From assembly GCA_025454955.1 (NCBI GenBank), contig JALONL010000008.1, positions 62,001 through 126,000 of the forward strand: a DNA stretch of 64,000 nucleotides, written 5' to 3'. Of this stretch, positions 52,762 to 60,958 are shown piece after piece. This DNA comes from Bacteroidia bacterium (lineage in GTDB: Bacteria; Bacteroidota; Bacteroidia; Palsa-965). The translations under genes and the position numbers were made by a program. The notes under the pieces were generated by a model. The model was given only the letters and a program-made list of their open reading frames with translations, did no database searches and was not told the DNA's origin. Numbering within the stretch: the first letter of the stretch is position 1; each line of letters opens with the position of its first letter.

Positions 52762-54081
52762 TTATGCCTCAGTGGCCCAGTTCAAACGGTCGGCGGGCGA
52801 AAACTGCCAGGGCGCACCGTTGTTTTCGATGTTGGTAAACATCATGTTCAACTCGTTGGGGGCTGCGCTTTGTTCCATTACCAGATAGCGGCGCAGATCA
52901 ATGATAATGGAAAGCGGATCGATGTTTACCGGGCATTCCTGCACACAGGCATTGCACGAGGTGCAGGCCCAGAGTTCTTCGGCGGTAATGTAATCGCCGA
53001 GCAGCGATTTGCCGTCGTCGGTAAATACGCCTTTGTTTTTGTCAATGTTTTCGCCCACTTCGGTAAGCCGGTCGCGGGTGTCCATCATAATTTTTCGGGG
53101 CGAAAGCAACTTGCCGGTATTGTTTGCGGGGCAGGCCGAGGTGCATCGTCCGCACTCGGTGCAGGTGTATGCATCGAGCAGTTGTTTCCAGTTTAAATCC
53201 TGCACATCTTTTGCTCCAAAGCGCATGGGCGTTTCGGGCGGCGGCGGCGGGGTAAACGAGGGATCGAGAATGGCTTTCACTTCCACCATTACATTCTCCG
53301 GATTGGTAAAGGCTCCTTTTGCGCGGAGGTTGGAGAAGAATGTATTGGGGAATGCAAGAAGGATATGGAAATGCTTGGAGTAAGGAAGGTAATTGAGGAA
53401 AGCCAGAATACCTATAATGTGAAACCACCAGCAGAAACGCTCGGCCATAACCAGCGCATCGGGCGAGGCATTTCCATACAATCCGGCAAGCAATGAACTG
53501 ATGGGAAATGCGCTTTCGGGCATTACCGTGTAGTGATCGAAACTGAGTTGCTGCAAACGGTAATCGGCCGCATTCATCATAAAGAAGGCCGACATGAGCA
53601 GGATTTCAACAATGAGAATGTAGTTGGCATCAGAGCGCGGCCAGCCGTTGAGATCGTTGCTCATAAAGCGTTTCAGCTTGAGCACATTGCGGCGGATGAG
53701 GAAAACCACGCAGCCAAGTACTACCAGAAACGCCAGTATTTCAAACGAGGCGATGAGAAACGAATACAGCGGCCCAAGGAAACCCAGTATGCGGTGCGTG
53801 CCAAACAGCCCGTCGATAATGATTTCCACCACTTCGATATTGATAATTACGAAACCCACATACACAAACAGGTGCATAATGGCGGCCACCGGTCGTGTGG
53901 TCATTTTCGACTGGCCCAGCGCCACACGTATCATGGTGCGCCAGCGTTCGGGTTTATTGTCGCTGCGGTTTACTTCGCGGCCGAGCAGTATGTTGCGGCG
54001 CACTTTACGCACATTGCGCACAAATAACACTGTGCCTGCCACAAGCAGTAATGCAAACAGAATGTTGTCTATGTAAGCCAT
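52762..54081 (-). CDS. Membrane Fe-S electron-transfer protein (HdrC/NarI-like fusion)
   Basis: The protein has 439 residues. The N-terminal half has about five helices (NILFALLLVAGTVLFV, IMHLFVYVGFVIINIEVVEI, SFLIASFEILAFLVVLGCVV, ILIVEILLMSAFFMM, AERFCWWFHIIGILAFLNYL) with His residues that could bind haem, as in NarI/DsrM-type subunits. The C-terminal half has two [4Fe-4S] ferredoxin motifs, CTECGRCTSACPA and CTSCNACVQECPV. It probably passes electrons between the quinone pool and the CCG-domain protein encoded downstream. It is preceded by the MlaD-like gene after a 65-base gap. Confidence 0.92.
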   Translation of the reverse strand: MAYIDNILFALLLVAGTVLFVRNVRKVRRNILLGREVNRSDNKPERWRTMIRVALGQSKMTTRPVAAIMHLFVYVGFVIINIEVVEIIIDGLFGTHRILGFLGPLYSFLIASFEILAFLVVLGCVVFLIRRNVLKLKRFMSNDLNGWPRSDANYILIVEILLMSAFFMMNAADYRLQQLSFDHYTVMPESAFPISSLLAGLYGNASPDALVMAERFCWWFHIIGILAFLNYLPYSKHFHILLAFPNTFFSNLRAKGAFTNPENVMVEVKAILDPSFTPPPPPETPMRFGAKDVQDLNWKQLLDAYTCTECGRCTSACPANNTGKLLSPRKIMMDTRDRLTEVGENIDKNKGVFTDDGKSLLGDYITAEELWACTSCNACVQECPVNIDPLSIIIDLRRYLVMEQSAAPNELNMMFTNIENNGAPWQFSPADRLNWATEA

Positions 54082-54146
54082 TCGTCAGGGAGTTTTATGT
54101 CCTTCTCTCTTCGTTTCCTGCTTCACACGGGCAGCACGGGGCTGCT

Positions 54147-55130
54147 TTAGTTGGGTGTATTTGATTTACGGGGCGGACGGTCTTTCTTTCGGAAAATGGA
54201 GAGATAGCGTCCGGGATATTTTTTCAGATCCACCACCAGCGCGTCCAGGTCTTTGGTAGCCTGGTCGAGATCATTGTAAAGTCTTTTGTCGTTTACCAGC
54301 AGCCCCAATGTGCCTTCGCCGCGATTTATTTTGTCCATTACTTCCGACACGCGCATGAGCGAGGCATTGGCATTTTCGATGGTGCCTTTGAGGTTGGCTT
54401 TGGCCAATGTATCGCTTATGTTGGCGAAATTGTTAATGGCTTTGGTAAGCGGCTCGTTGTTGGCAGCAAGGTTGGCGGTGATTGACTGGATATTGGCCAT
54501 GATTTGCGAGAACGTTTTGCGTTCGGCAGTGACCATGGTATCGAGTGTTTTTGAGGTGTGCTCAAAATTGTGAAGCGTGTTGCGGATGCTGGTGAAGCTG
54601 GCAATAAGATCTTCGCGGGCTTCTTTGTTGAGCACGGTCTGGAAAACGGTCACCACCGAATCAACCGAGCTTACGAGTTCTTCTATTTTGGCTTTGAGCG
54701 GAAGAATCTGTTCATTCACCGCATCCTTGAGCGTGCCTTCGATGTTGCCCACCAGCGTATCGCCGTCTTCCACTTCCGGAGCGCCGGGTTTAATGGTAAT
54801 GGCGAGCGATTTATTGCCCAACAGCCCATCGCTGAAAATTTTTGCCGACGAGCCTTTGGTAATTTTCACATCGCCATCGGTTACGATAAAATGCACGATG
54901 AGTTCGTTGCTGACCGGATCGAGCTGAATATCGCGCACAGTGCCGATTTTAAAGCCGTTTATCTGCACCGTATTATTGGCCGTGAGGCCGTCGATGTGAT
55001 CGTAGCGGGCGTATAAATCGAGGCTGGTGGAGAAAATATCACGGCCCTTGAGGAAATTAAAACCGTAAATGAGCAGCCCCACAGCTACCACCACGACTAT
55101 ACCGGCCTTTACTTCTTTGGAGAGTTTCAC
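54147..55130 (-). CDS. MCE/MlaD-family lipid-transport protein
   Basis: The start is taken as GTG at 55130 (product MKLSKEVKAGIVVVVAVGLL), giving 327 residues. The frame runs further up to 55328 but would cross the divergent phosphoribosyltransferase gene. One N-terminal helix (~9-27) anchors it. The MCE domain follows (~37-115: YARYDHIDGLTANNTVQING, GTVRDIQL, GLLGNKSLAI). A long helical region (~130-290, DSVVTVFQTVLNKEAREDL) forms the usual coiled needle. By family it binds phospholipids between the membranes. No permease or ATPase gene is adjacent. Confidence 0.9.
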   Translation of the reverse strand: MKLSKEVKAGIVVVVAVGLLIYGFNFLKGRDIFSTSLDLYARYDHIDGLTANNTVQINGFKIGTVRDIQLDPVSNELIVHFIVTDGDVKITKGSSAKIFSDGLLGNKSLAITIKPGAPEVEDGDTLVGNIEGTLKDAVNEQILPLKAKIEELVSSVDSVVTVFQTVLNKEAREDLIASFTSIRNTLHNFEHTSKTLDTMVTAERKTFSQIMANIQSITANLAANNEPLTKAINNFANISDTLAKANLKGTIENANASLMRVSEVMDKINRGEGTLGLLVNDKRLYNDLDQATKDLDALVVDLKKYPGRYLSIFRKKDRPPRKSNTPN

Positions 55131-55244
55131 AAATACGCTGGTTGTTTTCGGAAAGCCAAAAGTAGCGTTTTTTTCGGGTTTGCGGTGTTCAAAAAAGGCG
55201 CAATAAATGAGATTTTGAAGGCCTATTTTTCCCAACTTTACCGC

Positions 55245-55754
55245 ATGGAAACCGCCCAAAAGCTGCTCATGAACAGCAAACAGGTGCAGCAGCGCATCAA
55301 TCGTCTGGCCTGGCAGGTGGCCGAGCAATGTTTCGGCGAAACCGAAATCATTATGGCCGGCATTGCCTCAAACGGCTGCAAACTGGCCGAACGCCTCAAA
55401 GCCACCATCGAAAGCATCTCCGAAATAAAAATCAGGCTCATCGAGCTTCATATTAATAAGGAAGCCCCGCTGGCCGCACCCATTTTGCTGCCCGTATCGT
55501 CGGTGGATCTTAATGGAAAAACGGTGATTGTGGTGGACGATGTATCCAATTCGGGCCGCACACTGATGTATGGGGTGAAACCGTTTCTGGAACATCCGGT
55601 ACGAAACATATTTACACTTGTGCTGGTTGACCGCGACCACAACCGCTTTCCGGTAAAGACCAATTTCGTGGGCCTTTCGCTGGCCACCACCCTGCTCGAG
55701 CATGTGCAGGTGGACTTTCATGAGAATAACGAAGCCACGGTTTACCTGAATTAA
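55245..55754 (+). CDS. PyrR-like phosphoribosyltransferase
   Basis: With the ATG at 55245 (METAQKLLMNSKQVQQRINR) the protein has 169 residues. The PRPP-binding loop is VIVVDDVSNSGRTLMYGV (~95-112), the family's 13-residue signature. The N-terminal helix QQRINRLAWQVAEQ and GIASNGCKLAERL, with PVSSVDLNGK before the loop, fit PyrR or hypoxanthine-type enzymes. PyrR proteins regulate pyrimidine genes and also make UMP from uracil. It is divergent from the MlaD-like gene and ends at a strong terminator, so no pyrimidine operon is linked. Confidence 0.88.
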   Translation: METAQKLLMNSKQVQQRINRLAWQVAEQCFGETEIIMAGIASNGCKLAERLKATIESISEIKIRLIELHINKEAPLAAPILLPVSSVDLNGKTVIVVDDVSNSGRTLMYGVKPFLEHPVRNIFTLVLVDRDHNRFPVKTNFVGLSLATTLLEHVQVDFHENNEATVYLN

Positions 55755-55776
55755 GCAGGAAAATACAACGCACTAC

Positions 55777-55814
55777 AAAGCCCGGAACAAGATTGGTTTG
55801 TTCCGGGCTTTTTG
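55777..55814. terminator. Bidirectional intrinsic terminator
   Basis: A GC-rich stem (AAAGCCCGGAACA and its complement) with an 8-9 base loop and T5 run, between the convergent phosphoribosyltransferase and shikimate kinase genes. Confidence 0.9.
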
Positions 55815-55826
55815 TTAAGCGGATAA

Positions 55827-56384
55827 TTAGTTTTCCTCGCTTTTCTCTTCTTCCGACACTTCGGGCTCATCGGCCTTGAGTTCGAAGAGGCGCACGAACT
55901 CGGCGAGTTCGGAGGCTTTGAGGTCTTTGGCTTTTACGCGATACTGCGAATCGAGGTAATAGGGCTCGCGTTCGAGCAGGGTATCGTGTATGTAGTTAAA
56001 GAGTTCGTGATCGGCGCGGCCCTGAAGCAGGGGGCGGTTGGCCAGATCCACCTTGAGGCGGTCGTAGAGGGTTTCGGTGCTCAGCTTGAGGTAAATGGTA
56101 ATACCTGCATCGCACATACGGTCCATATTATCGGCGTAGCAAGGTGTGCCGCCGCCGGTGGCCATTACATAATCATCCTGTTCGAGCCATTCGTGCAGCA
56201 TCTGCTGTTCGAGTTCGCGGAAGTGGGCTTCGCCTTCACCTTCGAAAATGGATGGAATGTCTTTGCCGAAACGCTCCTCGATTGCTTTATCGAGATCCAC
56301 GAAACGTAAACCGAGTTCCTGCGCCACCGCAGGACCGATTGAACTTTTGCCGCTACCCATGTAGCCGATCAGAAAAATGCGCAT
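55827..56384 (-). CDS. aroK: Shikimate kinase
   Basis: The protein has 185 residues and phosphorylates shikimate in the chorismate pathway. The P-loop is IGYMGSGKSSIG (~6-17). The shikimate-binding Asp-Asp-type motif is VDLDKAIEERFG, followed by IFEGEGEAHFRELE. The family motif ATGGGTPCYADN is at ~75. The lid region has LKVDLANRPLLQGR. The last ~20 residues form an unusual acidic tail (ELKADEPEVSEEEKSEEN) beyond the normal length. It is a single gene, or paired with the conserved gene behind it. Confidence 0.95.
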   Translation of the reverse strand: MRIFLIGYMGSGKSSIGPAVAQELGLRFVDLDKAIEERFGKDIPSIFEGEGEAHFRELEQQMLHEWLEQDDYVMATGGGTPCYADNMDRMCDAGITIYLKLSTETLYDRLKVDLANRPLLQGRADHELFNYIHDTLLEREPYYLDSQYRVKAKDLKASELAEFVRLFELKADEPEVSEEEKSEEN

Positions 56385-56415
56385 AGAAATAATGTATTCA
56401 GTACAGACTGCAATA

Positions 56416-56874
56416 TTAATTGGAAAATAGCTTCAATACTTCGGATGTTAACATTACTCCAAAATTTATTGAAACCATGCGCCCGTTTTCGAAATAAAAA
56501 TCGATGTGGGCCTCGTCAAAGGTAATTCGTTTTTCGCCCCACGGGTGACGTTCCTCGTCAATTTCTGTATAGCCGTTTTGGCGGAAAAGCGCCTTGAGTT
56601 CTTTTTCATTGAGTGAAAAAAGATTTTCGCCCCAAAGCCGTGGATCGGTCTGTGCATCAAGCTCCACAGTAGAAAACACTTCACGCTCTTCGCGATCAAA
56701 AAACAGCGAAAACCCATAATCAAGGTAATGCCACACCACTGCTTCCGAGCCATCGGGCCCTTCAAACAAATCGGTTTCATCGGGCACACCAAAGCATGCT
56801 TCTGCTTCCTGCACGGTAGCACCAAACTTCAATCCGCCAAAACCTTCCTGCAAACGAATGTCGAACGCTTTCAT
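56416..56874 (-). CDS. Conserved small protein of unknown function
   Basis: With the ATG at 56874 (MKAFDIRLQEGFGGLKFGAT) the protein has 152 residues; the frame is open to 56910 but the later start fits better. It is acidic and soluble. It shows FGGLKFGATVQEAEACFGVP, HYLDYGFSLFFDREE and IDFYFENGRMVSINFG, a pattern of small alpha/beta proteins that compare a clearing of charge and aromatic strands; I do not know the family. It is 31 bases upstream of shikimate kinase on the same strand, so the two are probably co-transcribed. Confidence 0.72.
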   Translation of the reverse strand: MKAFDIRLQEGFGGLKFGATVQEAEACFGVPDETDLFEGPDGSEAVVWHYLDYGFSLFFDREEREVFSTVELDAQTDPRLWGENLFSLNEKELKALFRQNGYTEIDEERHPWGEKRITFDEAHIDFYFENGRMVSINFGVMLTSEVLKLFSN

Positions 56875-57017
56875 CAGGTAATCAATTTCGTTTCCGTGAA
56901 AGTACGGCAAATTCCGTAAAACCTGCGTCGTTCCTCAAAAAACGTTTCCGTTACATATTCTAAAACGAGTTATCAACACCAGAAAAAGCGTCAATGTTAA
57001 AAAAAAAGCATTTTCAA

Positions 57018-57048
57018 TTTGGTGAATGCGAAAATGCCCGTATATTTG
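57018..57048 (+). promoter_or_regulatory. Bacteroidota-type promoter of tRNA-Lys
   Basis: A -33 box TTTG (57018-57021), a 19-base spacer and a -7 box TATATTTG (57041-57048) match the phylum's TTTG/TAnnTTTG consensus exactly. The tRNA starts 38 bases further on. Confidence 0.9.
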
Positions 57049-57086
57049 CACCCGCAAAACGGATAATATCTCTCTTTTGCACAAAG

Positions 57087-57159
57087 GATTCCGTAGCTCA
57101 GCTGGTAGAGCACAACACTTTTAATGTTGGGGTCCTGGGTTCGAGCCCCAGCGGGATCA
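57087..57159 (+). tRNA. tRNA-Lys (UUU)
   Basis: The 73-base cloverleaf closes fully. The acceptor stem is GATTCCG/CGGGATC with discriminator A. The D-arm is GCTCAGCTGGTAGAGC. The anticodon stem CAACA/TGTTG has loop CTTTTAA, giving anticodon UUU at 57120-57122. The T-arm is CTGGGTTCGAGCCCCAG. The 3' CCA is not encoded. A perfect promoter lies upstream and a terminator begins three bases after the gene. Confidence 0.96.
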
Positions 57160-57162
57160 CTG

Positions 57163-57195
57163 AAACACCTTCGCTTTTCAAGCGAAGGTGTTTTT
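57163..57195 (+). terminator. Terminator of tRNA-Lys
   Basis: A 14-base perfect stem AAACACCTTCGCTT and its complement, 3-base loop, T5 run. Confidence 0.9.
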
Positions 57196-57240
57196 GCATT
57201 ATACCGGGGCGAGAAGTTTACCCCGACATTTTTTGTCGGG

Positions 57241-57263
57241 GAGCCCCAGCGGGATCACTGAAA
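57241..57263 (+). repeat. Duplicated 3' end of tRNA-Lys
   Basis: These 23 bases are identical to 57143-57165, that is, the last 17 bases of tRNA-Lys plus six bases behind it. The copy lies 98 bases downstream and is again followed by a strong terminator. Such a direct repeat of a tRNA tail is the usual mark of an attachment site, or of a partial tRNA duplication. Confidence 0.85.
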
Positions 57264-57299
57264 AATAAAAGCCTTCGCTTTGCGAAGGCTTTTATTTTT
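57261..57299 (+). terminator. Terminator behind the duplicated tRNA tail
   Basis: An 18-base perfect stem (core AAAAGCCTTCGC/GCGAAGGCTTTT) with a TTT loop and T5 end. It shares the CCTTCGC core with the tRNA terminator. Confidence 0.88.
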
Positions 57300-57305
57300 C
57301 CCCTG

Positions 57306-57636
57306 CCCCCCTCGGCTCCGCTCGGGGTGACAGGGGCATATTACTTTTTCATTCGGCTGATGTTTGTGACTTTAATAACTGGATTGCTTCACGAAGCCTG
57401 AGCCTGTCGAAGGCTGAGTAAGTACAATGCTTCACCACGAAGCCTGAGCCTCTCGAAGGCTGAACACACATCCCTCACAACAAATCCTCGTCACGTCGAG
57501 CGGAGCCGAGACGTGACAAACGACGAAGCCTGAGCCCGCCGAAGCCTGAGCACACAATAAACACAACACCCCCTCGTCACGTCGAGCGGAGCCGAGACGT
57601 GACAAACGACGAAGCCTGAACCTCTCGAAGGCTGAA
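57306..57636. repeat. Array of palindromic intergenic repeats
   Basis: The 439 bases before the KAP gene hold no gene. Type A units (CGAAGCCTGAGCC...AAGGCTGA, 27 bases) lie at 57392-57418, 57438-57464, 57524-57550 and 57610-57636. Type B palindromes (GTCACGTCGAGC...CGAGACGTGAC) sit in a 48-base segment repeated without change at 57486-57533 and 57572-57619. A related palindrome with the core CTCGGCTCCGCTCG is at ~57308-57332. The core CGAGCGGAGYCGAG is shared with the insertion in hrpB. Confidence 0.88.
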
Positions 57637-57738
57637 CACACACTCCCCCCCCTGCACTATTTCAAACACCTTCCACCAATAATCGCAAACTCTTAGGTAA
57701 ATTGCCTCTGCATTTACTCAATTTACCCTGCACTTAAA

Positions 57739-60291
57739 ATGAATAAACAGGAAAATACCGAATTACCCGGCGTAACCGATGTATTGCAGGAACTCCTGCA
57801 AAAAGAATACTTCCGCTATATACTCGAACAAAAAGAGTTTGTATTTCAAAATTCATCCAACGCACTCAAAAACTTCCTGTACCTGCCCGGAACAAAAGAT
57901 GTAGAGCAACAAATTGCACGCAGTAAACGCACAAAAGGCAGTTCACCAATAAACACCCGCGCACTGCCCTTCGAAAGATACCTCGGCGAATTTCGCTCAG
58001 CCGATTTATCGCTTGAACGATACCTCAACTCAATAAAGAATTATACCGATGAGGCAGTAAAGGAGGAAGCCGATGTATATGAGCGAATCTACAATTTCAG
58101 CAAAGAACTTAGCGAAGAAAAAAATCTGCTCAAAAAATACGCCGGACAAACCGAATTATATATCGAAGGCGGACTTGATGCTCCCGAAACATGGACATTT
58201 TTTCTGCTCGAATACAAGGCTTTTGGAGAAAGTAAAACTCCGGTTGATCCGAATAGGCAGAAGTTTTTCGGGTATCTGCAAGATCCTGTCAATAGCACAC
58301 TTCTTTTCAGTGAATACAACTGCAGAAACATCAGTCACAACCTGCTTAAAGTTCCCTACAATAAAGAAGAGTTTGATGCCGATTGTTTAGCCTGGCTCGA
58401 TGAACAAAACATTCATTGTGTCAATCCGCTTAACAATGGTGTTTTATTTACAGAATTAATGTATATCCCGGCATTCAGAGTATTCTGGGATTTCGATGCG
58501 CCTGCTCCGGCCAAATCATTTTACTTCTCCGGCTACCACTCCGACGGAATCGACACCGAAACCGATCAGCTCAACATCACTCCCGATGTAGATGCCCTGG
58601 CCGCACTCATCGCCTACGAAAAACTCAATCCGCCGCTTTCCATAGGCCTTTTCGGGCACTGGGGTTCGGGAAAAAGTTTTTTCATGAAGCAACTCAGCCG
58701 CAAAATTGCAGAGTACGAAAACGCAGCAAAGAAAGCCGAAAAGCCAAACGGTTTCTGCAAGGATATTGTGCAGATTGAATTTAACGCCTGGCATTATTCT
58801 GATGCAAATTTGTGGGCCAATTTCATGGTAACTATTTTCGAGAAGCTGAACGACAGAATTACTACGAATAAACGCGACGAAAAAGCCGAACTGCTCGAAC
58901 AATTTCAATTAGCCGGTGCCGAAGTGGCGAGGCAGAAAATGCAACTCGAACAGCTTAACACAGAAATCGACACACTAACCAGCGCACTTGATACGCTCAA
59001 GACTGAAAACGACAAAAAAGCAAACGAGTTAGCCACACTCCGCCCGGTTGATCTCTGGAATCAGATCGACGAAAAAGACCGGAACAAAATAGAGGCCGAC
59101 CTCAGCCAGCTTGCCCGCGATCTCGGCCTCGAACGCGCACAACTGGCGGTAAACAGTCTCAACGATTTCCTCAGCGAAGTACGCAAAACACGCGGGCGTT
59201 TCCGCTATCTCCTCGACAGGTTTGTGAATAGTCCGTGGCCACAACTTGCCATGTGGGCATTCATTATTGTGCTGCCCTTGCTGGTGTTGTGGTATCTGCG
59301 CTTTGGCGATCATCCCTACGAATACATCAAGCATAAACTCTATGGCTTAAAAGGCTACATCTCCACTTTCGTCACCATCGTACTCGGCCTTGTGGGCTGG
59401 GCCACGCCCAAATTGCGCAAACTCAATCAGAAACTCGATGTAATTGAAAACGCGCGAAACAAAGTCGATGCGCTCATCGAACAAAAACGCCGCGCACTGG
59501 CAGAGTCGGAAATAAAAGTACAGTTGGAAATTGACCGCCTCAAAACCGAGCAGCAAGTACTCATAACCCAAAAAGCCGAGGCGATAAAACGCAGAGACGA
59601 ACTCGAAAAAGCCATCGACAATTTCAACCCACGCAAACAACTCATCAACTTCATCACTTCACGCAGCGGCACCGACGAATACAGCAAGCATCTCGGTCTC
59701 ATTTCACTCATCCGCAACGACCTGCAAAAACTCAGCGAACTGCTTTCGCAAAATCTCAGCTATACGCCCAACCCGAAAGAGCAGGAAAAATTTGCCGCCC
59801 TGCCCGGCATACAACGCATTGTCCTCTACATCGACGATCTCGACCGCTGCCCGCCCGACCGCGTGAAACAGGTGCTCGAAGCCATTCACCTGCTGCTTTC
59901 GTTCAGGCTTTTTGTGGTGGTGGTGGGTGTGGATGCACGCTGGGTAAAATATGCGCTGCTTAACGAAAACTCGCAACTGCTGCGCGATGAAACCGACACG
60001 AAAACCGAACGCGCCACCGCTTTCGATTACCTCGAAAAAATATTCCAGATTCCTCTCGCACTAAAACCACTGAACGACGAAAGCCGGAAAAAACTCCTCG
60101 ACAGTTACCTCATTACAGAGCGAGAAACAGAAACAGAGCGAGAAACAGAAACAGAGCGAGAAACAGAAACAGAGCGAGAAACAGAAACAGAGCGAGAAAC
60201 AGAAACAGAGCGAAAAACAATCAGAAGAAAACACAGACACAATCTACATCTCTCCTACACCCAATATCGAAATTACCGATGTGGCCGATGA
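57739..60291 (+). CDS. KAP-family P-loop ATPase, N-terminal part of a frameshifted gene
   Basis: The protein has 850 residues as read. A ~280-residue N-terminal region of unknown type precedes Walker A GLFGHWGSGKSFF (~303-315). Next comes IEFNAWHYSDANLWANF, typical of KAP NTPases, then a long coiled coil and two membrane helices (~498-520 and ~537-556). A second coiled coil and Walker B VLYIDDLDRCPPDRV (~694-708) follow. Near residue 795 it runs into an ETETER repeat and then into an out-of-frame end (KTIRRKHRHN...). The true C-terminus is in the +1 frame at 60281-60814. KAP proteins are membrane-linked ATPases, several of them in defence or signalling contexts. Whether this copy works depends on the frameshift. 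Confidence 0.85.
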   Translation: MNKQENTELPGVTDVLQELLQKEYFRYILEQKEFVFQNSSNALKNFLYLPGTKDVEQQIARSKRTKGSSPINTRALPFERYLGEFRSADLSLERYLNSIKNYTDEAVKEEADVYERIYNFSKELSEEKNLLKKYAGQTELYIEGGLDAPETWTFFLLEYKAFGESKTPVDPNRQKFFGYLQDPVNSTLLFSEYNCRNISHNLLKVPYNKEEFDADCLAWLDEQNIHCVNPLNNGVLFTELMYIPAFRVFWDFDAPAPAKSFYFSGYHSDGIDTETDQLNITPDVDALAALIAYEKLNPPLSIGLFGHWGSGKSFFMKQLSRKIAEYENAAKKAEKPNGFCKDIVQIEFNAWHYSDANLWANFMVTIFEKLNDRITTNKRDEKAELLEQFQLAGAEVARQKMQLEQLNTEIDTLTSALDTLKTENDKKANELATLRPVDLWNQIDEKDRNKIEADLSQLARDLGLERAQLAVNSLNDFLSEVRKTRGRFRYLLDRFVNSPWPQLAMWAFIIVLPLLVLWYLRFGDHPYEYIKHKLYGLKGYISTFVTIVLGLVGWATPKLRKLNQKLDVIENARNKVDALIEQKRRALAESEIKVQLEIDRLKTEQQVLITQKAEAIKRRDELEKAIDNFNPRKQLINFITSRSGTDEYSKHLGLISLIRNDLQKLSELLSQNLSYTPNPKEQEKFAALPGIQRIVLYIDDLDRCPPDRVKQVLEAIHLLLSFRLFVVVVGVDARWVKYALLNENSQLLRDETDTKTERATAFDYLEKIFQIPLALKPLNDESRKKLLDSYLITERETETERETETERETETERETETERETETERKTIRRKHRHNLHLSYTQYRNYRCGR
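60121..60210 (+). repeat. Five perfect 18-base tandem repeats in the KAP gene
   Basis: The unit CGAGAAACAGAAACAGAG occurs five times without change (60121-60138 to 60193-60210). A sixth, altered start (CGAAAAACAATCAG) follows. It encodes ETETER-type repeats in the first frame and KQKQSE in the +1 frame; both frames are open across it. Confidence 0.93.
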
Positions 60292-60814
60292 AGCCAATGT
60301 AAGCGACAGCAAGCCCGAAGAAATCATCATCAACACCAACAATTCCGGCCTGCAAATAAAGAGCGAAGAAGAGGAAAAAATTGAACAGCTACGACCGCAA
60401 TTGGAAATTTCGCCCGAAGAAATTGCATTCATTCAAACCATTTCCAACCTGCTCGGCAACACACCACGCACCATAAAACGTTTTGTAAATATCTACCGCC
60501 TCATCCGCGTTCACAGCGAAGTTCCCGACTATTCCATTGCCACCCACGCCGATCATCTGGCCATTATGCTGTTGCTGGCGGTGGTTACGGGCTGCAATCA
60601 GGTGGCGGCCACATTGTTTCAAATGCTCATGGTTTCGCCAAAAGAAACATTTAAAGAGTTTGCGGCCGATGCGTTATACGATAACGCCGTTCGCGAAAAC
60701 AACGAGTTAAAAAAGGTGCTTACCCAACTCGAAAAAATTGAAGAACCAGTGGAAATGGAAAAAATCAGAAAACATATAGAATTTGTTTCCCGCTTCTCTT
60801 TCCGCACACTTTAG
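60281..60814 (+). CDS. C-terminal part of the KAP-family ATPase (+1 frame)
   Basis: The +1 frame is open from 60074 to the stop at 60814. A GTG at 60281 gives a possible separate 177-residue product. It carries the conserved C-terminal KAP helix region NTPRTIKRFVNIYRLIR (~63-79), helical stretches (HLAIMLLLAVVTGCN, FQMLMVSPKETFKEF) and a final coiled part. This is clearly the missing end of the protein encoded from 57739, joined through an acidic linker (SDSKPEEIIINTNN). Either one gene was broken by an indel in 60074-60291, or the two parts are made separately or by frameshifting. Confidence 0.75.
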   Translation: MADEANVSDSKPEEIIINTNNSGLQIKSEEEEKIEQLRPQLEISPEEIAFIQTISNLLGNTPRTIKRFVNIYRLIRVHSEVPDYSIATHADHLAIMLLLAVVTGCNQVAATLFQMLMVSPKETFKEFAADALYDNAVRENNELKKVLTQLEKIEEPVEMEKIRKHIEFVSRFSFRTL

Positions 60815-60878
60815 CAATTCGGCAAAAAATACTGGTGAAGAAATATAACTAACCCGCAATCAGCGAAGCTGATAAGCT

Positions 60879-60919
60879 GCAGAAAGTTTACATCGGTGCA
60901 GCCGATAGAAACTTTCTGC
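60879..60919. terminator. Hairpin between the KAP gene and lon
   Basis: 11-base perfect arms GCAGAAAGTTT/AAACTTTCTGC enclose a smaller stem ATCGG(T)GCAGCCGAT. It lies between convergent genes; there is no strong T-run, so termination is only likely. Confidence 0.55.
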
Positions 60920-60958
60920 CCATTTCAGACAAGCCTCCTGACTTGCAGAAAAAAACAA

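Noticed and set aside
55131..55328. N-terminal extension of the MlaD-like protein
   Set aside because: It would run through the divergent phosphoribosyltransferase start; the GTG at 55130 gives the usual MKLSKEVK start of the family.
56994..57401. Open frame of 135 codons across tRNA-Lys
   Set aside because: It reads VAQLVEH...GSSPSGI, the well-known translation of a tRNA gene; the cloverleaf is perfect.
57306..57636. CRISPR array
   Set aside because: Units are unequal palindromes of two types with irregular short spacers, and no cas genes are present in the window.
60121..60210. Phase-variable switch by repeat number in the KAP gene
   Set aside because: The unit is 18 bases, a multiple of three, so unit gain or loss cannot change the frame.
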